Source of the DNA: Aptenodytes patagonicus | Taxonomy: Eukaryota > Chordata > Aves > Sphenisciformes > Spheniscidae | Length of the DNA stretch: 64,000 nt | Direction: 5' to 3' | Assembly (NCBI RefSeq): GCF_965638725.1 | Contig: NC_134963.1 | Span: 12,676,501 to 12,740,500 of the forward strand | Shown: piece by piece, positions 56,730-64,000 of the stretch | Numbering within the stretch: position 1 is the stretch's first letter | How the letters are laid out: every line of letters begins with the position of its first letter | Notes under the pieces: generated by a model | Databases searched by the model: none | Told to the model about the DNA's origin: nothing | Seen by the model: the letters and a program-made list of their open reading frames with translations, nothing else | Made by a program: the position numbers and the translations under genes

Positions 56730-59700
56730 ATTGAACCTTCACCTCCTCCCTTTCCCCAATGTTAAAGGTAAAAAAATCTACAGAGACAATGACACGGTCA
56801 TGAGAATCGCAAAAGAACTGATGCCACTCGTGTTAGGAAATTTGATTGCTTTGCAGGACTTTCAGCAGATCCTCCCCAATACTGCTTTTCTTCCTGTCTT
56901 TCACTGATTTTGTTACACAGTCTCAAAAAGACACTGTAGACCCACATCTGAATCTACTGCCAATGCACTGAACAAAAAGTCGCTCTGTCCCGAGGGAGAG
57001 AAGGAGTGGGTCAAGAAGAGCAATGAGAGAAAGGGAGAGGAGCACAGGGAAGAAAAGAAAGGCCAAGCAGTAGCTGAAAAGAAAAAAATCCTTTCTTTTT
57101 GGTCTGCATACCTTCTCTTGTTTCTTTCTCACACTCAGGTTCCCCTCCTGTCCCCTCCCCTGGGTAGTGGGATAAAGTGGTCTGCAGTATTGTGCATAAC
57201 TGTGGCTTTAAACTGAAACGGAGTCCAAACCTGACTTTTCAATTTCTAGAGCTCTGGAAGGGAACGGGCAGGAGGCAAGAGCATCCCTGAGGAAGCAAGG
57301 CTTCTCTGGCAGAGCTGCTGCAACAGCAAAGCTATTAATAAATGTTTGCAATCTTTTAATCGTTCTGCTAAATTGCCATCATGTTCTTGCAAACCCCATA
57401 GTGTGTCAGTGCAGCTGCCTCCTCCCGCCTGCCTCCCCGTGTTTGTGCATGTGAGTGAGGGGGAACATCAGGAACATGCTCAGATCTGAGGGCTGCTACA
57501 GCATTAGAGGGAAAATGATTTTGACAAGTGACTTTTTAAATCTTCCCTATTCCAAAGTAAGCGGCCCTATTAGTTATATCTACAAACCACGCTTTCACCT
57601 GGTTTTCCTCCTCCAGCAAATCCTGCCTGCTCGATCCAGACACTAAACTTTTCTTCATGAAAACATCACATCTGATCTGTCATGGCTTGGGACCCGCTAC
57701 TCGAGAGGCCACGTCTCTTGCGATGTGATAACACTGTAGTCGCAATCAGCTAGCAGTCACTCTGGCTTAAACAAAGATCTTCTCAGCAACAGAACATTTT
57801 TGTCCACTTTATCCAAACGACTATGAAGTTGATAGTCATCAGGATACAACCCAAACATATATTGCTTTTCAGGCTTTTTCTGCAAGGTCAGTTAGTCAGA
57901 ATGTAAGTGGACTGGAAAGCTGTGAGCCTATTTATGGCAAGAGATAACATTTCAGGATGAAAAGGATTAATATTTTTAAATAAATTGTCTATTTGCCTCT
58001 TCATGTGCCTAAAGCATATTCATTATTGTCCAAACTAGGATATAACAGACAAAGCCACCTTCTAACGTCATGGTGATCAGCTTAAGCCTTTGTCTGTTGC
58101 CTCCCCCAGCTCAAACTCTCATCTTCGTCCTAATTATAATAGCATTTGAAATTATCATGGTTTAAAAAAAGGTGCCAGCTTATATAATATTCTTATTGCT
58201 TATTAATGATTTCAGAAGGGAGAGCAAGTTGCCTTGCATTCTGGGAATTATGCAAACTAAGGCTGAGCCATACCTTGCTGGGCTCCACCAGTTTCTTATT
58301 TGGAAGCTTGATGCGTGAGGATTACCATGTAATAACAGATGTTAAGGCTTCTAGTGAATGACAGTCCTGCCGCACATACTTGAACAAGGCGTCACATTTC
58401 ACAGTGATTAGCCTTGGGCACTTTTCAGAGGCAGAAGACTTGAGGCGAAGTGACTTTAACCGCCCTGCAAGTGTGATAATCCCCAAGACGGCACAGCCTG
58501 AAGAGTTTGATTGCTGTTCGGCATGGGAGCTTATGAATAATAATAAAGAAAACATCAGACTGGATATCGGTGACATGGTTACACGGCACTGACAGCCAGA
58601 AAGACAGTCTGCTTGGATATGAAGTCCCTAAGTCCATTACTTAATCTGAAGTTACCCTGTCCTCTCAACATCTCCTCCTCTATAAAGCTATAATGTGTGA
58701 AAGACACTAAAGAACTGAACTTGAGATTTAGTATGTGTCCTTCAATTTTCTGTGTTTGTCACTGTGGTATCTTTCTGTTGGAGAATACGGGGTAGAGTAG
58801 GAGGGAACGTGAATGGGAGCAGGAGCTCTGTATCCATGTTATAAACTGCTGCATTTTTATTGAAAAATTAGCTTCAATATAAGGTGACACCATCAGTCTC
58901 TGATACTAAGAGACTATTAAAAGACTAATGAAGTTGCTTGCCCCCGTGCTTACAGAGAAACACCTGCACCCTGCAAGTCCCAAAAATAAAAGAGCTCAGT
59001 ATGTATAATTTAAGTAAATTAATTAAATAAAATTATTTTTAAATTATTTTGTTAATGTCTGTGATCTGACTCACAGATGTTGATCTTACAAGTCTGGGTA
59101 ACAGTGTAGTAATAGAGAAATAATAGTACATATGCTTTTTCAAGCAATAGGTTTATCTATGTAGCGATATACATAAAAATGTTGAGAGCTGAAGTTGAAT
59201 GTATGTTTTAGGGGAATCTAATAAGCACTCAAAATCATCATCTTACACTTTTTTAAAATCCTGCATCTTACAAAAAAGAACTTCATAACTATTGCTTAAA
59301 TAGCTGTCCCTCTGTGTGCCACAAACAAAGCTGAGGGAGTTTTGTTTTGACCAAGTGGTTGGGGTGGGGACAGGGAAGGAGAAGAGACGGAACAAGTTAA
59401 AAGAATCAATCCATCTCCTGGAGACAAACCATCACATGTAGAAAATTTCCCATGTCAGCATATTTAGAAATAAATGGGGATGTCATGCAGACAGTGCTGG
59501 ACGTTAAGTTACAATGCTGGGAGTACCGTGTCCTCTGCTAGCCCTGCTATTTCATCAGCAGTGCCCCACCCTGCTGTTTACCCTGAGAAGTCCCTTGAGC
59601 GCCCGTTATGGTACCAACAGAGGAGCCACGCTGTGCAAAAACACTGGCTCCTGTGACACTACAGGCTGAAAATCTTGCTACCTTTACACACCTTACACAG

Positions 59701-61531
59701 AGGAAAAAAACCAACCACACTCAACTGGCTCCAGCTTAGTTTCTTGACCCATAAGCAGGTACTAGTTTTAAGCTACGTACAGTCCACAACACCAGTTCTT
59801 GATGCATCTCACATTCTGTCTCTACACCATCTTGTACCTTGTTGGCTGGAAGAGTGGTACTTGGCTTGGCACAGAGACACAGGCAGCCTGGGGTGATGAC
59901 ATAGAACAGGCATATGCTGAAATGTGGGGAAAAGTGAGCTCTCTTAGGAAAGATGGAAAATGAAACCAGATGCCACCAGTACTGAGAGAGAGAAGAAACC
60001 AGATCTGATCCTTTAGATGACTTGATGGAAGGTGCTCATGTTCAGAGGCAGTGGGACCAAATTCAGCTCTAATTAAGTCACTAATGTTACAGCAGGATAA
60101 ACATGATCTTTTAAGCATCACAGGTATGAAACAGGGACAGAGAAGGTCACATAGCAACAACTGCTTGAGTTCCAGCATGAGCACTATGGAATTTTACTGA
60201 GGCGGCCTGAGGGACATGCCCTGGGTCAATTGCCCCCAAATCATCCCATTGTGGCAGATGCCATCAAGCACTGCAAGAAGGTTGCTATGTGCATCACCAG
60301 GAGCTTTAGCTTGGGACCAACCAGCAGCAGGCAGAAGTCATTTCAAGTGCCAGCTCCAACCCCCATGCCCTCAGGGCAACTCTGGATTCGGCCTAGCAAA
60401 TGCAGCAAGATATTTTTTAGTTTGCTTCTGTCTTCATCATGCACACAGTTAGGAAAAGTGACAAATATTTACAGTCTCTTTGACTCAGGTGCAAGCACAA
60501 CTTTAAGGGGAAAAAAAAAAATTAACAAAATAAAAGCAAAAAGCCCCAACAAGCTTCCCAAAATAGGTCAGATGCTTCCAGTGCTTTTTGTCTTCTTCAA
60601 TCTATAACAACCACTGCCTCTGGAAATCTGTTTGCACTTACTGGTCTTTGTAAGCACCCCCAGTCAGCACAGCAGAAATAAAAAGAGTCGCTGTTGATTC
60701 TCCCCACCCAAATCTGCACTCATACACTGCACTCTGCTCTGCTTTTGAGGGGCTTTCACTTACTGTGCTGGGCAGTGGGATGCTGCAGCTAAAATTGGAT
60801 CTAGGCAAGAACAGACGGTGGGGAGGTCTCTGTCAGAGTGGGTCAGGCAGAGTTGAGACCCATGTGCCCCAACTAGGCAGTGACTGACATGCCCTTTGCA
60901 CCAAGCTGACACCAGTACAAGCTGAGACCCTGCAGCTGCCAAGGGGAGCTCCGGCTGTACCCCACCGAGCAGCTCCACCGCAGCCCCCCTCCTTCCCTGC
61001 ATGCGTTGCTGCTGCCCTGCTGGAGCCAGGCAGCAGGCACGGATTATATAAGCTTGCTCCAGGATGCCTGTCCTCTCGCCTCAGCGCCACAGCTGCTGAA
61101 TGATGGATGCACTGGAAAGTGTTTTTCGTTGCCTCCCTCATTAGGGAGACAAGTGCTCTGCAGAAGACATCTCCGATCCTATGCTGCTCTAGGCTACTGG
61201 AGTTAAACATAAAGACATGTAGAAAAAGGACTGTTCAGTATATGGCGACATAAGCAGATATATCTTACTGTAAAATAGGACCTTGGCTTAATCTGCACAT
61301 GGGAATTCTGGGGAAAGAAAAAGCAGAGAGCAAATATCTGCAGGACAAGCAACACTAGACACATCATCTTTGTTTCAGAGTAGCCTCTACACCAACTCAT
61401 ATCTGAAGAAGGTGGGTGGCTCAGGTTAGGCTATGTTTATGTTGTAAGAGCTTCTATTATCTCAATTATTATATTATTTAAATGCATAACAACTCATTAA
61501 TTTATTTGTAGCACTCCTTGAAGTAGAAAAA

Positions 61532-61668
61532 TGTTATTATCCTCATTTTGCCAATGTGAAACTGAGGTCTAGAGAGCTTAAGGGCCAGACTTTTATGCAT
61601 ATGAAGGTGCCCAACTCCCACTGAAGTCAAAGGAAGCTATGCACCTAAATATTCTGAGGATTTTCAGT
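61532..61668 (+). mobile_element. Ancient SINE-like relic with an attached sauropsid repeat fragment
   Basis: The first part (61532-61580: TTATTATCCTCATTTTGCCA, AACTGAGGTCTAGAGAGCTTAAG) follows the MIR core. The second part (GGGCCAGACTTTTATG, CCAACTCCCACTGAAGTCAA, GCACCTAAATATTCTGAGGA) resembles a repeat that I recall as common in turtle and crocodile genomes. Both are heavily decayed. Confidence 0.4.
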
Positions 61669-63123
61669 TAACAACATAAATCGGTGGGGCAGTTAGGAAT
61701 TTCAGGTCTCAGGCTACTAATCTTACTAATCTACTAATCATATAATTAAAAGTGCTCTGCCCTTGTAAAAATCATAAAATTTTTTTTTCACCTTAATTTA
61801 AATATCTCAACATAGTCTCCGATCTTTGTCAGACACCTCTACTGTCTGTGCTGACCCACAGGTGATGCACTGGTTACTAAAGAGTCATGGGTTGTTTTTT
61901 CTTTTTTTCCAAAGCTTCCTTCCTAGATAGGCAAGCTCAAGGGTTTGTTTTGTTGTTGTTGTTACTGTTGTTTGTTTGTTTCTAATACTTTCCCTTTGGT
62001 TTACCTGTGGTTGTTCCACAGGTTTCTGGAAATTTACTGAGGAAAAGTCTTGCAGCATCAATGACAACCAGCCTTACAGATTGCATCTTCTTCTGTGTAA
62101 GTGCCATTCAGCACAGTACAAAACACCGAGTCCTGTCTCACTAGCATGCTCTGAGACCTGTTATCTCTGAAAATACTGGTCTCAAGTGCAGGCTGAAAAG
62201 TGAGTAAGACTCTCTGAGGCTATTCTTAAGTTTATGGCAGTCTTTGCCATAACATTACGGAATGTTGTACGCCTCCCTATAGGTAGCAAGAAGTTAAAAT
62301 CCCACTAATGCTATTGGATTCTTTGTGAAGGAACAATTTTTCAATTACACATAATTAATAGTAATTACCCTTTATCTTCAGAGACCAGAACAAAGAATAA
62401 TTAATCCATCTTAACATCCCCGTTAAGGAGGTATTAAATATGGGGTTTTTACACAGCAGATTACATAGTAACTTATGTGGCCTACTGTTCAGTCTGTGTT
62501 CCCTAATGCAGAAAGGAAAGAGAAAAGAGAATCCTGAACCATCTGAACTAATAATCTAGTTTTTGCCTTAATTTAATTAGCTAGTTTGGAAACAACTGTT
62601 TTCTTCTTGCAGCAGCTTGCTGCAAATGAAAAGTGTGCTGCCTACAGATCTCTCGTATATAGAAGCAGTTTTACTATATTTGATAATTAACAACATTGGA
62701 GTGGACATTTTACTAATTTTTAACATTTATCTATGAGTAAAGTATTTGCAATTATTCCCATTGCAGAGGTGGAGAAAATGAAGCTCGAAAATTTAGGGCC
62801 AGCTTCTCACTTGGCACAAAGCCCTTTTGCACAGCTCTTCTCTCACACTTGTTTTTGCTGCACAGGAAGAGAAGACGCCTGATTCTGTGTTCATTCTAGG
62901 CAGCACATGCCAAACTCATAGACACTTATGCCCTTTATCAGATCTTAAACTTTGGCTTCAATCTTCCAGAGTGGCTTCCAATTTTCAATGTCTTAACGGA
63001 AGCTCACCTTACAACACTCGGGATGTCTCTTGGAGCACGCAGTCACTATTAATCTGAAGTGAAATTTCCTGTTCTCGACTATTAAAAAAAAAAATCAGAG
63101 AAATGTGAATTTACCATTTTGAT

Positions 63124-63205
63124 CTTAAGTGAGTAGTCCAAGATCACACTGCAAGCCACTGAAAGAGGCAGAAGCAGAATTTGCTTCAAACGCATGGTTT
63201 TGTAA
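63124..63205 (+). mobile_element. MIR-like SINE relic (3' core)
   Basis: CTTAAGTGAGTAGTCCAAG, ATCACACTGCAAGCCACTG and GAGGCAGAAGCAGAATTTG correspond in order to the MIR segment with GTGACTTGCCCAAGGTCACA, then GTGGCAGAGC and GGATTTGAAC. Plus orientation, strongly diverged. Confidence 0.5.
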
Positions 63206-64000
63206 GACAAATATTCCACGTGGCAGGATGACAGCAAAGATGAGGGCATTGCTGCAGGCAGCATGCGTGGCAGCTCTGGCAGGCAGACCAGCAGTCTCTG
63301 GCCCGTGACAGCCTGGGTGCCCAGAAAGCTTATGACTAGTGATTACATGTTAAGATGATAAAGAAGGGTAACGTCTATTCCTACATGTATTGATCTGAGG
63401 GATCCTAAGGTCAAAAGGGGAGAGTAGAGAGATATATAAAATGGGGGAGTAAAAAGGAAGGGATTGAAGGGAGAAGGAGAATGTCCCAAATGTTAAATGA
63501 AAGCATCTGCATGAAAGGCTCCAGGCCAACATGCTCAGAGAATGCACTCTTCTGTCTCAGTGACCTTGTGAAGATAAACTGAACAAAAAGCTTCAGGCAA
63601 CATCAGACAGAGGATTTAAGAAGCAGTTTTAATTTTAGCCAGATTGTTTTGTACTTTCGACTGCGGGGTTATCTGGGGATGCAATGTGCATACAGTGGAA
63701 CTAAATGTGGTTGTCACCCCCAACTCTGATACCGCACCTGATGGCAAATTCAGTTCCGTGCTTCCAGGGGGAAGCAAAAATAATGATTTTGGCTACGCAG
63801 GGAAGATCAAATTGTGGTATCACAAGGACGGAGTACCAGTGCATCCTAATTTTACTCCAGCATGTAATTACTTGGCTACCTTATGCGTGAGCAACATACA
63901 AGACCGATACTCCAACACAATATGCACTAATACGCTGGTTCCCTCTACTCACATTATGTCCTTGCTCTGTATCTCCAGACTGACAGCTATTTACTATGAA

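Larger units (their letters stand above)
38131..64000. other. Gene-poor region upstream of CABP1
   Basis: About 26 kb with lower GC than the gene region and no recognised gene. Open frames are mostly under 120 codons and match no family I know. Sub-features are listed separately; the remaining stretches, including 41.7-45.4, 46.0-49.4, 54.1-56.6 and 58.7-61.4 kb, show nothing specific. Stretches near 57.9-58.6 kb have the look of AT-rich conserved noncoding DNA, but conservation cannot be judged from one sequence. Confidence 0.7.

Noticed and set aside
1-64000. CRISPR arrays, tRNA, rRNA, phage or transposase genes
   Set aside because: No regular spacer arrays, no cloverleaf or rRNA sequence recognised by eye, and no recombinase or polymerase motifs; the window is eukaryotic.

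Overview
The window is vertebrate nuclear DNA, most likely from a bird. The evidence is: multi-exon genes with short introns, CpG islands at promoters, CA and other microsatellites, worn MIR/CORE-SINE-like relics, no recognisable primate or rodent SINEs, and the gene order MLEC next to CABP1. That order is known from human 12q24.31; from memory the chicken counterpart is on chromosome 15, which I could not check. Both genes read on the minus strand, so transcription runs right to left. I see no bacterial, phage, CRISPR or intact viral content. Almost all the longer open frames are chance frames in introns or GC-rich islands.

Left end (1-5.9 kb): the first two coding exons of MLEC (malectin, an ER lectin that reads diglucosylated N-glycans). 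The rest of the gene lies beyond the left edge. Its CpG-island promoter at about 3.9-5.3 kb has CCAAT, octamer, GC-box, CTCF-like and palindromic RFX X-box motifs. A well-formed intron and a poly(A) signal on the plus strand suggest a small divergent two-exon transcript (about 5.1-5.9 kb).

Middle (10.9-37.5 kb): the complete CABP1 coding set. Five shared 3' exons encode the 152-residue four-EF-hand module. Three kinds of N-terminus splice in phase 0 to the same 31-nt exon: caldendrin (201-codon exon at 36857-37459), S-CaBP1 (15-codon exon at 24120-24164), and L-CaBP1 (the 15-codon exon plus a 59-codon exon at 19227-19403). Predicted lengths are about 353, 167 and 226 residues. The two promoters are about 13 kb apart. 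A third CpG island, with a (GGGGCC)5 tract and two CTCF-like sites, lies between them at about 31 kb with no assigned function.

Right end (38-64 kb): AT-richer DNA upstream of caldendrin in which I recognise no gene. It holds microsatellites, a 183-bp direct duplication with two mismatches, MIR-like relics, an octamer cluster and a candidate orphan exon.

No clearly novel biological system is visible. The most useful leads are the divergent MLEC transcript, the tandem splice donor of the L-CaBP1 exon, the upstream frame ahead of caldendrin, the 31-kb island, and the 183-bp duplication.
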